DNA of 64,000 bases, taken from assembly GCA_020633335.1 (NCBI GenBank), contig JACKDU010000013.1, positions 1 to 64,000 of the forward strand, read 5' to 3'. A program made the position numbers and the translations under genes. This DNA comes from Myxococcales bacterium. Lineage in GTDB: Bacteria > Myxococcota_A > Polyangia > Nannocystales > Nannocystaceae. Each line of letters opens with the position of its first letter. Position 1 is the first letter of the stretch. The notes under the pieces are model-generated. The model saw only the letters and a list, made by a program, of their open reading frames with translations. It was not told the DNA's origin and searched no databases. Positions 23,831 to 33,292 of this stretch are shown here, one piece after another.

Positions 23831-23999
23831 CGTGGTGGGCAAAAGCGAGAATGTGGTGCGGAGGCCGCGCTCGGGTGTTCTCCGGAGGGTTCCAGTCCAC
23901 GCTTTCACTCACGATGTCGTCGAGCCCGATGCCGTTGCAGTGACTGCGACGCCTCTGGTAGTGAACCGAGGATTGTACACAATTGAGGGACGTGGTTGG

Positions 24000-26900
24000 A
24001 TGACCGAGTGGACGTGTAGAGATCCGAGGTTCGTTTGCGTTGGCGTGATGCTTGTTGTGGGGGCCGGCTGCTCTGGGGGGACAGGTGGCTCGGCAACGGC
24101 CACCGCCGGTGAAGCCGACATCTGCGAGCCCCGCGTCAAGAGCGCGAATGAAGCCGACCCCATCGAGGCCTGCAACGGCGGCGAAATCGACCATGAGGCT
24201 GCCGAGGCGCTCGATAGCGCGTCCTACCCTCGTCCCGGGCCCGTCATCACTACTGATCCTGCCTTGGTGGGATATTGGTCACCTTCAATTGCCGACGCTG
24301 ACCATCTCGCCATCCATTCGATTCACCGGCCGACTGGCAAGTTTCTCCAGTATGGAAAAGACCGGTCTGCGGCCGATCAACCTCAGTACGACGAAGACAA
24401 GTACGTTTGGTATCCGCCGGAAGTGTGCTCCCCGTATGTGGTGGGGGTCCAGAACTGCAGCCTCCAGTTTCAGATCGGCCCCGCCCCTGATTTTGACACT
24501 GACCATGTCGAGTCACCGGAGCCCACGGCTGACCTCTTCTGCTCAGGGCATGTGAACGCTCCGCCGCGGGACTATACAGAACGGCAAGAGCCTCATACGA
24601 TAACAATCGGCGGGCAGCCGGCATACGGGGAGAACACGGGGATCAACGTCTCGTACTATTTCGAAGAGAACATGGCGGACGCTTATGCTCCAGGAGCGGA
24701 CTTCTCCTCGGACTGGACGGAGATCGCGAATGCGACGGGTGAGATTCGGTGGTATCCGACGCTGTCAACGCTCCCAGACGGCACCTTCCTCGCCAGCGGA
24801 GGGACCACCACACAGACGATCCAGTGTCAGCGGATCGGGGAGGAGGACATCCAGACAGGGAGTGATTGCTCGTGTGAACTGGAGGGCGACGTCTGTCCCA
24901 CGGGGTGCTATGTCGCCCAATCTCTCGCTGACCCGAACGAGGACCCGCCGATTCCTCCGCCCTGTGTCTGCGCCTGGTGGGAGACCGACAAGGACCTGTT
25001 GGCGGCCCGCGGCTTCAACATGTGCGGTCAGGTTCTCCCGCAGACGAAGACCCTCGATCTCCTGGGGCGTGACCAAGAGGGGGTCTATGGGTGGTCACAG
25101 CTCCTGGACGAGGTTTCTTCACAATACTCATTTCTATACCCCTTTGCGTTTGTCCTGCCAGATCTTCCGATCTTCGCGAAGAAGGGCGTTCATCTCGGAG
25201 GGAAGGTGTTTACCGCTGGTGCCGAGGCGGCGGTCGATGGGTTCGCAACGAGTCTCATCGACCCGAAGGCTTCGCTCCCCGAACACGTGGACCTGGGGGG
25301 GATATCCTGCACGCCGGGAAGTTCGGCAGTGATGTACGAACCCGGGAAGATCATGAAATTCGGCGGTGGCTCCTCTCCTTCTCGCCTGACGGAGGTCATC
25401 GACTTCGATGAGGACGAAACGGAGGGGTACGATCCCGAATGGGAACCTGCGGGGCCGACCGGCATCGGGCGTCGCTATTCGTCTGCAGTCATCTTGCCGG
25501 ACGGCACGGTCCTCGCCACTGGGGGGTCGGCGCTGGGAGACGTAGGCAACGAGAGCCCTGGCTACGCGGTGACGACGACGGAACTCTTTGATCCGCAGAC
25601 GAAGGGGTGGTGTCGCCTCGCTGATATTCCGGCTCAGGGTACGGAGCCTCCGACCTATCGGGGGTACCATTCACAGTCCTTCCTCCTCCCGGATGGTCGA
25701 ATCTACTTGGGGGCTGGCGGGAACCGAGGGGGAGTGCAGGGGGATCACTTCGACCACCAGTACTTCTTCCCTCCCTACCTCTTCAAGGGGCCACGGCCCG
25801 AGATCTCCACTGGTGTGGTCAATGACACCCTTGAGATCATCACGGGGCAGAGCTTCGCGCTCTCCCACCTAAATCCCGCCGAGGTTGACATCGAGAGGGT
25901 CACCCTCGTAAAACTCTCCGCGTCGACGCACAATTGGGATATGGAGCAGAGGTTCGTCGAACTCGCCTTCACCGAGGAGAGCGGTGAGATGAGCGTTCTT
26001 GCGCCATCGTCGACGTGCTATGCGACGCCTGGGCCATACATGATCTTCGCCATCTCGTCCCTTGGGGTTCCCTCCGTTGGGCACTATGTTTATGTAAATG
26101 GGACCTGCTCGGCCGCCGACATGCCCGCGAATCCGCCAGTCTCCATGAACGCAGGCTTGGCCTTTACCAATCGGGCTCAGGGGGGAATGGTCATTGCTTG
26201 TGGCTCATCTCTCACCAGCGTCTCGCTGGGATCGTTTCGGCGGGATGTGGCGGACTTTTGCGCGGCCTTCGGTATCTGCCCCGAGAATGCCGAGGTCGGG
26301 GTTTCGGCGACCTTGATCTCAAGTGACACCGTGGCCGTGCCGCCGGGGGGCGTACTTCTCGACTCCGGCCAAATTGACTTTGTTGGGGGAGAAGGGGGGG
26401 TTAGTGACGATATTGGCCTCATGACGAGTGGTGCGAGTTGGCAAATGTCTGGCGTTGACCTCGGCCCTGGCACTCACATCGTCGAACTTTGCGCGACTGT
26501 CGGCAGCGAGGCGTTTTGCCACGAGCAGGTGATCAGTGTCGAGCCGACCGCTTTCGGCCCGGATGGTGGAGGGTATCAGGCCGCCGCGATCGAGCCACGC
26601 TTCGTGCCGCTTGAGAGGATCCCAGGCGCCATCAGGCTTGATCTCGAGAACGATGGTGTGCTCAGGGTCGAGCTCCCCGCGGGGTTCTCGTTCCCGTACC
26701 ACGGTGACGCATATCGCGCGCTCTATGTCGGTGCAAACGGTGGAATTCGGCTCACGGAGGGGGGGATTCCCTCCGCGAATTCGACCGCGATGCCGGTTGG
26801 TGCCATGGTGGCGAGCCCACATGTTGCGGCGTTCTGGGATGCGTTGGACGTGGAGTCCGGCGGGGGCGTGTACGTCCTCCACCGGGGGGACCGATACGTG

Positions 26901-28127
26901 GTGAGTTGGGAGCGGGTGCGTCACGTCGCGGCAATTCCGAACCAGAGTGTGTCGTTTCAGATGCACCTTTTTGAGGACGGGCGGATTGAGTTTCACTACG
27001 CCGACACCGCGCTCGCTGACCCTGTCTATGATGACGGCGCTTCGGCACTGATCGGGATTCAGAGCCCGTCCCAGGCGACCGGCGTCACGCTCAGCGGCGA
27101 TGATCCAGACCTCCTCAGCGGCGGGCACGCGTTCGCATTCACGTCGACTGGGTGCGTTGCGTCTGAGCTCCGTGTGCCGGACTCGGTGCCATGTTCGGCG
27201 AGACTCACCGGACCCGCCGAGGTGGTCGGGACCGCGTGCGCCGATGGCGCGATTGACCTCATCGTGCCGAAATTGCCCACGCTCTGTCGATTGCCAGCGG
27301 CGGCCTTTGTCCAGGGAACCGTGACTACGGCGACGCAGCCTCGCGTATTTCATCCGGGACACCTACGACTCCCCCGCGGTGAGCACGAGGTCACCTGGAG
27401 TATTCATGTGCCGCTTTCCTCTGTCGGGAGCTATCAGCCCTACGGTGAGGGGATCACGCAGTCCGTGTGGGTCCAGGAGAGCCGGGAAACCGACCTTTGC
27501 TGCGATAGTGGACAGGATGTCCACGTGCTGACGGCCGCGTCGGACTACGTGTCATATGGTGTGTATATTCCCGAGCTTGTCTGTGTGGATGCGTTGGCTG
27601 GCGCCGACGAAGTCGAAGCGGGTGCTGGTGGTGACACGCTCTTGGGGGGTGACGGGGATGACATCCTCTCTGGGGGAGCCGGTGACGACCGGATCTTCGG
27701 TGGGGCAGGTGACGACCGGCTTGTCGGGGGGGATGGAGCTGATATCCTCAATGGCGACGGCGGAAATGACGTAGTTATCGGTGGCGGCGGCGAGGATAGG
27801 ATCCTTGGGAGCGCTGGTGACGATGAGATCGAGGGGAATGACGGTGCGGACGTGATCTACCCGGGCTCGGGGGTCGACTTTGTCGACGCCGGTGCTGGAG
27901 ACGACGTGATTGTCCTGCTTCACATCTGTGAGATGGATAGCGGCAAATATATTGATGGTGGCGCTGGCGTCGATAGGCTCCTCTTGCCTCCTGGCGTGAC
28001 GCTCGCGGATCTGGCGCTCGCAGGGGTTACTGTCATTGGAGTTGAGGCCGTGGGGACGGTGGTGGAGATTGAGGAGGGGGTGTCTGACTGTGATCCCATT
28101 TTCGGAGACCTGGCGATGGCTGATTGA
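24000..28127 (+). CDS. Galactose-oxidase-like lipoprotein with RTX repeats
   Basis: This is a 1,375-residue exported protein. The N-terminus has a lipoprotein-type signal (VGVMLVVGAGC). A kelch-type propeller follows: DLFCSGH (about 177) resembles the Cys that crosslinks to Tyr in galactose oxidase; RRYSSAVILPDGTVLATGG (about 489) carries the radical-type Tyr; YHSQSFLLPDGRIYLGAGG (about 555) and LSASTHNWDMEQRFV (about 643) match the copper Tyr/His sites and the DUF1929 C-terminal domain. Unrecognised beta domains follow, then about seven GGxGxDxL-type calcium-binding repeats (about 1205-1300). Galactose/glyoxal oxidases are copper-radical enzymes making H2O2. A frame extension upstream of 24000 has no homology. 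Codons are less GC-biased than in neighbours, which suggests acquisition. Confidence 0.8.
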   Translation: MTEWTCRDPRFVCVGVMLVVGAGCSGGTGGSATATAGEADICEPRVKSANEADPIEACNGGEIDHEAAEALDSASYPRPGPVITTDPALVGYWSPSIADADHLAIHSIHRPTGKFLQYGKDRSAADQPQYDEDKYVWYPPEVCSPYVVGVQNCSLQFQIGPAPDFDTDHVESPEPTADLFCSGHVNAPPRDYTERQEPHTITIGGQPAYGENTGINVSYYFEENMADAYAPGADFSSDWTEIANATGEIRWYPTLSTLPDGTFLASGGTTTQTIQCQRIGEEDIQTGSDCSCELEGDVCPTGCYVAQSLADPNEDPPIPPPCVCAWWETDKDLLAARGFNMCGQVLPQTKTLDLLGRDQEGVYGWSQLLDEVSSQYSFLYPFAFVLPDLPIFAKKGVHLGGKVFTAGAEAAVDGFATSLIDPKASLPEHVDLGGISCTPGSSAVMYEPGKIMKFGGGSSPSRLTEVIDFDEDETEGYDPEWEPAGPTGIGRRYSSAVILPDGTVLATGGSALGDVGNESPGYAVTTTELFDPQTKGWCRLADIPAQGTEPPTYRGYHSQSFLLPDGRIYLGAGGNRGGVQGDHFDHQYFFPPYLFKGPRPEISTGVVNDTLEIITGQSFALSHLNPAEVDIERVTLVKLSASTHNWDMEQRFVELAFTEESGEMSVLAPSSTCYATPGPYMIFAISSLGVPSVGHYVYVNGTCSAADMPANPPVSMNAGLAFTNRAQGGMVIACGSSLTSVSLGSFRRDVADFCAAFGICPENAEVGVSATLISSDTVAVPPGGVLLDSGQIDFVGGEGGVSDDIGLMTSGASWQMSGVDLGPGTHIVELCATVGSEAFCHEQVISVEPTAFGPDGGGYQAAAIEPRFVPLERIPGAIRLDLENDGVLRVELPAGFSFPYHGDAYRALYVGANGGIRLTEGGIPSANSTAMPVGAMVASPHVAAFWDALDVESGGGVYVLHRGDRYVVSWERVRHVAAIPNQSVSFQMHLFEDGRIEFHYADTALADPVYDDGASALIGIQSPSQATGVTLSGDDPDLLSGGHAFAFTSTGCVASELRVPDSVPCSARLTGPAEVVGTACADGAIDLIVPKLPTLCRLPAAAFVQGTVTTATQPRVFHPGHLRLPRGEHEVTWSIHVPLSSVGSYQPYGEGITQSVWVQESRETDLCCDSGQDVHVLTAASDYVSYGVYIPELVCVDALAGADEVEAGAGGDTLLGGDGDDILSGGAGDDRIFGGAGDDRLVGGDGADILNGDGGNDVVIGGGGEDRILGSAGDDEIEGNDGADVIYPGSGVDFVDAGAGDDVIVLLHICEMDSGKYIDGGAGVDRLLLPPGVTLADLALAGVTVIGVEAVGTVVEIEEGVSDCDPIFGDLAMAD

Positions 28128-28233
28128 CGACCCCGTGCGCAGGCGTCCCCGGTGGCGGCGATTTCGGCTGTTCTGGTGGACCGCTCGCTTCTGCACGGTG
28201 ACTTTGGACCCGCCGTGTAGTAGCCTCGACGAG

Positions 28234-30030
28234 TTGCCTCTGCGACGCTCCATCCGCCCTCGACGCCTCGCCGCCTCGGCGCCGCTCCTTGTCGGGGCGA
28301 CGCTGATCGCGTCGGCCTGCAGCGACCCGCCGACCCGCGATTGCACGGCGCCGACGGAGATCAGCCTCATCCAGCTCCGGGGACCCGAGGCCGAGGCGCG
28401 TATGCGGAGCGTCTGCGAGGACAACCCGGGCGGGGTCCGCAGCGGGCTCTTCATCGAGGAGACGAACCTGCGCGAGGTGGATCTCCCCTGCCTCTGCGCG
28501 GTGACCGGCTTCCTCCTCGTTCAGGAGAACCCCGAGCTCACGAGCCTCGAGGGGCTCGGGGGGGTCGAAGAGCTCGACGCGGTGATCCTGATCTCCGACA
28601 ACCCGAAGCTGGAGTCACTGGCCGGGCTTCCGCCGACGGTGACGCTGGGCGAATATCAGGGACGCAGCGTCGAGATCGCCCGGAACCACGCGCTCCGTGA
28701 CCTGCTCGGTCTCCCCGCGTTCGCGTCGGCGCCCGGCTCGATCTCTGTCTTCGACAACAACGGGCTCCTCAGCCTCGCGGGCCTCCCCTCGGAGCTGGTG
28801 GAGGTGGGCGGCCTGCTGATCCTGGGCAACGACCAATTGTCGGATCTCTCGGCGCTCCCCGCGGCCCTGACCACGATCAAGGGCACATTTCACCTGGCCA
28901 TGAATGGGCCGCACGCCGACGCATGGGAGCTGCCCCGCGCCCTGGTGCGGGTGGACGGCGATCTCTGGCTCGGCGGGTTCAACTCCTTCGCCGGGATGCC
29001 CGAGGGGCTGAGCGCCGTGGGGGGAGACTTGAGCCTTCAACTCAACTTTGCCGGAGATCTCGAGGGACTCGGGGTCATCGTCGAGGTCGGCGGCAACCTC
29101 ATGATCGCACACAACAGTGCGCTGACGGAGCTCACGGGGCTCGCCGATGGGTTGACGCTCGGAGGCGGCGTCCGGGTGTCAGACAATGACGCGCTCGTCG
29201 ACCTCGCCGGGCTGCCCGCGGACCTGAGGGTCGGCGTCGACGAGCAGAGCGGGACCAGCCTCATCGTCGACGACAACGCGTCCCTCGCCTCGCTCGCCGG
29301 CTTGCCCGCGAGCCTCACGGCCCTCCCTGGGGGCGTCCAGGTGTGGAAGAACCCGGCGCTCGTCGACCTCTCCGGCCTCTTCGACGACCTCGTCGTCATC
29401 GGCGGCGGGCTCTCCCTGATCGAGAACGCCGGGATCCGCGATCTGAGCGGCATGGAGACCCTCACCGCCCTGGGGACGGGGCTCGGCGGAGAGAGCCTCT
29501 ACCTCGAGGGCAACGAGGCGCTCCAGAGCCTCTCCGGGTTCCCCGCCGGGCTCACCGAGCTCCCGGGGAGCGTGGCGATCGTCACCAGCCCCGAGCTCTC
29601 CGACCTCACCGGGCTCGACGCGGTGGAGAGCGTCGGCGGCGATCTCCTGATCGGCCGCGGCCGGGCGTCGGACCTCGGCGATCCCTGCAGCTGGTACGGA
29701 TCACCCGGAGGCAACGCCGGGCTCACCAGCCTGAAGGGTCTCGACGCCCTCGAGTCGGTGCAGGGGACGCTGGGGATCGCCTGCAACGAGTCGCTGGGCG
29801 AGATCGGCGGTCTCGCGTCCCTGCACACAGTAGGCGGGGCGATTCGACTCATCGAGAACCGAGCGCTCGCGGATCTCACCGGCCTCGGCGGCGTCGGCGG
29901 GGCGCTGACCGACGTGGGCGGCCACCTGCAGGTCTTCTGCAGCCCGGGCCTCGAGCTTCAGGCGGTCTTCGACGTGATCGCCGAGGTCGTCGGGGACGTC
30001 GCCATCTTCGTCGACCTCGCTTGCCCCTGA
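28234..30030 (+). CDS. Leucine-rich, receptor-L-like lipoprotein
   Basis: About 598 residues. A signal peptide with lipobox ASAC (APLLVGATLIASACSDPP) is followed by a Cys-containing N-cap and about 15 irregular leucine-rich units of the form L-x-x-L-x-G-L-P-x-x-L-x-x-V-x-G-x-L-x-I, such as SLAGLPSELVEVGGLLILGN and DLTGLDAVESVGGDLLIGR. The fold should be a right-handed solenoid as in receptor L domains, outside the cell, probably for binding. There is no ATG near the signal peptide: TTG 28234 is chosen by comparison with the relic ATG at 23468; GTG 28198 is an alternative. Its codons return to strong GC bias, unlike the gene before it. Confidence 0.75.
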   Translation: MPLRRSIRPRRLAASAPLLVGATLIASACSDPPTRDCTAPTEISLIQLRGPEAEARMRSVCEDNPGGVRSGLFIEETNLREVDLPCLCAVTGFLLVQENPELTSLEGLGGVEELDAVILISDNPKLESLAGLPPTVTLGEYQGRSVEIARNHALRDLLGLPAFASAPGSISVFDNNGLLSLAGLPSELVEVGGLLILGNDQLSDLSALPAALTTIKGTFHLAMNGPHADAWELPRALVRVDGDLWLGGFNSFAGMPEGLSAVGGDLSLQLNFAGDLEGLGVIVEVGGNLMIAHNSALTELTGLADGLTLGGGVRVSDNDALVDLAGLPADLRVGVDEQSGTSLIVDDNASLASLAGLPASLTALPGGVQVWKNPALVDLSGLFDDLVVIGGGLSLIENAGIRDLSGMETLTALGTGLGGESLYLEGNEALQSLSGFPAGLTELPGSVAIVTSPELSDLTGLDAVESVGGDLLIGRGRASDLGDPCSWYGSPGGNAGLTSLKGLDALESVQGTLGIACNESLGEIGGLASLHTVGGAIRLIENRALADLTGLGGVGGALTDVGGHLQVFCSPGLELQAVFDVIAEVVGDVAIFVDLACP

Positions 30031-30090
30031 CTTCGCCGCCGCGGGCCGGCGGGCCGCCGCTATCCTGGGAGCGCAGGAGGGGAGGCGACG

Positions 30091-30381
30091 ATGCGGACGG
30101 TGCGTCGATCGGAGGGGGCGCCGCTGCGGGCCCCGGCGAATTTTCGGGAGCTCCCGCCGCGGGTGGTGCTCCGCGACGGCGACGGGCTCTTCGAGACCTG
30201 GCACGGCAGCGGGGTGCCGCGCGACGAGCCCTGCGACTTCTGCCACAACCGCGAGGGCAACCTGGCGATCTTCGGCAACTGGGGCTACAGCTACCCCAAC
30301 GGCAACTCCTGGGATGACGTCGAGATCGTCTGCGGGGCCTGCCAGCGCTTCACGTACATCTGCGACTTCACCGAGGGCTAG
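30091..30381 (+). CDS. Small zinc-ribbon-type protein, 96 aa
   Basis: The sequence starts MRTVRRSEGAPLRAPANFRE, has no signal peptide, and contains two CxxC pairs: EPCDFCHNREGN and IVCGACQRFTYICDF. The spacing of about 34 residues between the pairs fits a small zinc ribbon or knuckle. The middle is aromatic and Asn/Gly-rich (AIFGNWGYSYPNGNSWDD). Function unknown; nucleic-acid or protein binding is the usual role of such ribbons. A GGAGGGGAGGCG stretch precedes the ATG. The stop codon (30379-30381) lies inside the left end of the palindrome at 30378-30543, so transcription of this gene runs into that hairpin. Confidence 0.75.
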   Translation: MRTVRRSEGAPLRAPANFRELPPRVVLRDGDGLFETWHGSGVPRDEPCDFCHNREGNLAIFGNWGYSYPNGNSWDDVEIVCGACQRFTYICDFTEG

Positions 30382-30543
30382 GAGGCCGTGGCAGAAGTCC
30401 CGCGCGCCCTCGCTTGCCCTCGTCGACCCTGATCGCCCCGCCAGAACTTGCAGTACGGCCCGGTAGAGCGGCGTTCTGTCGAGGCAATCAGGGCCGACGA
30501 TTGCTGCGCGAGGCCACACGGGACTTCTGCCACGGCCTCCTAG
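30378..30543. repeat. 166-bp imperfect palindrome with 25-bp perfect ends
   Basis: Bases 30378-30402 and 30519-30543 are perfect inverted copies (ends CTAGGAGGCCGTGGC). Pairing continues inward with small gaps: CCCTGAT...CAGAAC around 30427-30446 mirrors GTTCTG...ATCAGGG around 30473-30493, leaving a centre of about 25 bp near 30460. The element fills the gap between the zinc-ribbon gene and the FAD oxidoreductase gene and begins at the former's stop codon. Size, symmetry and lack of coding capacity fit a MITE or REP-like element, or a very long terminator; there is no T-run after either arm. It shares no obvious sequence with the palindrome at 2611-2779. Confidence 0.8.
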
Positions 30544-30562
30544 GCGGGCTATCCTGCCGGCG

Positions 30563-31915
30563 ATGATCCGCGATCAAGCCCGGGTGGTGATCGTCGGCGC
30601 CGGGATGGCCGGCGCGGCCGCGGCCTATCACCTCGCGGTCCGCCGGCGGATCCCGGGGGTGACGATCGTCGAGGCCGGCGAGCCCTGCGGCCTGACCTCG
30701 GCGATGGGGACCGAGGCCTACCGCAACTGGTGGCCCGACCCGGAGATGGTCGGCTGGATGAACCGGAGCATCGACCTCCTCGAGGAGGTGAGCGCCCGCA
30801 GCGGCGAGACCATCGGCCTCACGCGCCCCGGCTACCTCTTCGTCACCGGCGAGCCCGCGCGGGCCCAGGCGCTCCACGACGCGGCCGCGCGGGCGAGCGC
30901 CTGGGGGGTCGGCGAGCTCCGGGTCCACGGCGCGAGCGCGGCCGCCTACCCGCGCTCCCCCGCGCAGGGCGTCGCCGGGGCCCCCGACGGCGCCGATCTC
31001 CTCGATGGCGCGCTCCTCCGCGAGCTCTTCCCCTTCGTCGGCGAGGCGGCGATCGCCGGGCTCCACGTCCGCCGCTGCGGCTTCCTCTCCTGCAAGGCGC
31101 TTGGGACATGGCTGATCGGACAGGCGGTCGCGGCCGGCGCGTCGCTGGTCCGCGACCGGGTGGTCGGCGTCGACCTCGGCGGCGGGCGGGTGCGCGGGCT
31201 CCGGCTCGCGGGCGGCGGAGCGCTGGGGTGCGACGCGCTGGTCGCCGCGGTCGGGCCCCACCTCCGCGAATTCGCCGGCCTCCTCGGCCTCGAGCTCCCG
31301 CTGGTCTGCGAGCTCCACGGCAAGGCGGGGCTGGTCGACGATCGCGGCGTGGTCCCGGCGGACGCGCCGCTCATGGTCTGGGAGGATCGCCAGCGCCTCC
31401 CCTGGCGCGAGGACGAGGTCGCCCGCCTCGCCGCCGATCCGGGGCGCCGCCGCTGGCTGGATGAGCTCCCCGGCGGCGCCCACTTCCGGGTGCGCGGCCG
31501 CGAGCTCCTCATGCTCTGGACCTTTGAGGAGCACCTCAGCGACGCGCCGGTCTACCCGCCGCGCTTCGACCCCGATCTCGGCGAGGCGCTGATCCGCGGG
31601 CTGCGGGCGATGATCCCGGGGATCGACGCCTACTTCGGCCGCGGCCCCGGGTGCCGGATCGACGGCGGCTACTACTGCAAGGCCCCCGACAACCGGCCGC
31701 TGGTCGGGCCCCTCGGGATCGATGGCGCCTATGTGATCGGCGCGCTCTCGGGCTACGGGATCATGGGCTCGCAGGCGGCGGCCGAGCTCCTCGCCGATCA
31801 CCTCACGGGATCGCCGTTGCCGGCGCATGCGGCCCTCGCCGACCCCGGGCGCCTCGCCGATCCCGACTTCCTCGCGCGGGCGGCCGCCCTCGACACCCGC
31901 TCCGGGCAGCTCTAG
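30563..31915 (+). CDS. FAD-dependent oxidoreductase (DAO family)
   Basis: A 450-residue amine/amino-acid-oxidase-like flavoprotein. The N-terminal Rossmann motif is VVIVGAGMAGAAAAYHLAV, with the usual acidic residue in GVTIVEAGEPCG. The second part has CDALVAAVGPHLREFAGLLG and a C-terminal FAD-contacting stretch DNRPLVGPLGIDGAYVIGAL followed by SGYGIMGSQAAAELLAD, typical of DAO/GlcD-like oxidases such as sarcosine or glycine oxidases. It oxidises a C-N bond in an unknown amine or amino acid, with no dehydrogenase partner nearby. No signal peptide, so it is cytosolic. It begins 20 bp after the palindrome and appears to be transcribed alone. Confidence 0.9.
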   Translation: MIRDQARVVIVGAGMAGAAAAYHLAVRRRIPGVTIVEAGEPCGLTSAMGTEAYRNWWPDPEMVGWMNRSIDLLEEVSARSGETIGLTRPGYLFVTGEPARAQALHDAAARASAWGVGELRVHGASAAAYPRSPAQGVAGAPDGADLLDGALLRELFPFVGEAAIAGLHVRRCGFLSCKALGTWLIGQAVAAGASLVRDRVVGVDLGGGRVRGLRLAGGGALGCDALVAAVGPHLREFAGLLGLELPLVCELHGKAGLVDDRGVVPADAPLMVWEDRQRLPWREDEVARLAADPGRRRWLDELPGGAHFRVRGRELLMLWTFEEHLSDAPVYPPRFDPDLGEALIRGLRAMIPGIDAYFGRGPGCRIDGGYYCKAPDNRPLVGPLGIDGAYVIGALSGYGIMGSQAAAELLADHLTGSPLPAHAALADPGRLADPDFLARAAALDTRSGQL

Positions 31916-32070
31916 CGCGGCCACGCGGACGCCGTTCGCCAGCCCTGCGGGGGAGCTTGGGGACGTCGGCGATTTTTTCTGCGTCGCCGTGAAACATCGG
32001 CGACGAAGGGGCGGGCGCCGTGGCCACTGGACAGGCCCTTGGGTCCAGGCGATCCTGGCGAGGAGCGAGG

Positions 32071-33276
32071 ATGGCGCGGACACTCAGGGTCATGGCGGTC
32101 GGCGCCCTCGGGGTCGCGTCGGCGGGGTGCATCCTCGACAACCCGGTCTTCGGCGGCCTCGGTGAGACCGCCGTCGACACGGTCTCGACCAGCGCGGCGA
32201 CGACGACGGGGATCGGCACGACCGGCGACGGGACGACGAGCGACGGGACGACGAGCGGCGGGACCTCGACCAGCGGGAGCGGGAGCAGCAGCGGTACGAC
32301 CGGCGGCGCGACCGCGACCACCGGCGAGTCGACCGGGCTCACCTCCTCGAGCTCGAGCGGCGATCCGACCACCGGCACGACCGGCGGGCCCGCGGATTGC
32401 TGGGGGATGCCGATCGACTCCTGGACCTGGACCGAGATCCCCGACGGCAACCTCGGCGTCGGCCCGCACTCGCCGCGGATCAGCCCCGACGGCTACACCC
32501 TCTACTACACCGCCGGCGACCCGGGCCGACCCCACGTGTCGACGAGGGCCGATCTCGACGCGCCCTTCGTCGACGGCGTGCCGATGGTGATGTGGGGCAG
32601 CATCGACGGAAATGACCACGTGGCGATCCGCGGGGCCGTCGGCGAGATGATCCTCAGCGGCAAGAAGATGATGGGGCAGCCGGACGTCGACGTGCTCGTC
32701 TCGGTGAAGGGCGGCAACTGGGCGCTGCCGGTGTCGCTCGTCGGGGTCACGACCCCGTCCCAGGAGCGCTCGCCGACGATCAACGAGGACGGCTCGCGGC
32801 TGATCTTCGAGCGCCTGAGCAACGACGTGAACCCGGTCCTCGGCAACGTGTGGCGCTTCTACGAGGCCAAGCGCAAGCCCGACACGCCGGCCGGCACCGC
32901 CTTCCAGACGGCCACGCTGATGGTGATCGACGGGGTCACCAACGACGCCTACGTCCACCCGACCCTCTGCGCGGCCCTCTCACCCGACGGCCTCCGCCTC
33001 TTCTTCGGCTCGTCGTACCCCGATCCGATCAACCCCGCCGATCACGTCGACGCGCTCTACATCAACGTCGTCGAGCGCGACTCGCTGGACGCGCCCTGGG
33101 ACGCGAAGACGATCACTCGCCTGACCACCCTCCAGGAGGAGGGCTGGCAGACCTGCCCCCACGCGATCACCAGCGACGGCTGTCAGATCTCGTTCGGGCG
33201 CTTCTTCTTCACCCTCAACCAGGAGCCGGTGCCGCCGGACAAGGTCCGCAACTTCCTGGGGAAGCGGGGGGGCTGA
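32071..33276 (+). CDS. Beta-propeller (PD40/TolB-like) lipoprotein, paralogue A
   Basis: The 401-residue protein starts MARTLRVMAVGALGVASAGC, a lipoprotein signal. The mature end CILDNPVFGG is nearly the same as CVLDNPLFGD in the gene at 48733-49857. About 70 Thr/Ser/Gly linker residues follow, then propeller blades with PD40-like motifs: SPRISPDGYTLYYTAGD, RSPTINEDGSRLIFERL, CAALSPDGLRLFFGSS, CPHAITSDGCQISFGRF. Proteins of this kind sit on the cell surface or in the periplasm and often bind partners; no catalytic site is visible. The ATG at 32071 is chosen for the signal peptide. It converges on a TerB-like gene. Confidence 0.8.
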   Translation: MARTLRVMAVGALGVASAGCILDNPVFGGLGETAVDTVSTSAATTTGIGTTGDGTTSDGTTSGGTSTSGSGSSSGTTGGATATTGESTGLTSSSSSGDPTTGTTGGPADCWGMPIDSWTWTEIPDGNLGVGPHSPRISPDGYTLYYTAGDPGRPHVSTRADLDAPFVDGVPMVMWGSIDGNDHVAIRGAVGEMILSGKKMMGQPDVDVLVSVKGGNWALPVSLVGVTTPSQERSPTINEDGSRLIFERLSNDVNPVLGNVWRFYEAKRKPDTPAGTAFQTATLMVIDGVTNDAYVHPTLCAALSPDGLRLFFGSSYPDPINPADHVDALYINVVERDSLDAPWDAKTITRLTTLQEEGWQTCPHAITSDGCQISFGRFFFTLNQEPVPPDKVRNFLGKRGG

Positions 33277-33292
33277 GGCCTCGTCGGCCTGC

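Noticed and set aside
23559..23999. Upstream extension of the galactose-oxidase-like frame
   Set aside because: The extra 147 residues have no homology, precede a good signal peptide, and overlap the antisense fossil of the leucine-rich gene.
31982..32005. An 8-bp-stem hairpin considered as a terminator
   Set aside because: Perfect but short, with no T-run on the proper side for the oxidoreductase gene that ends 67 bp earlier; the T-run lies before it.
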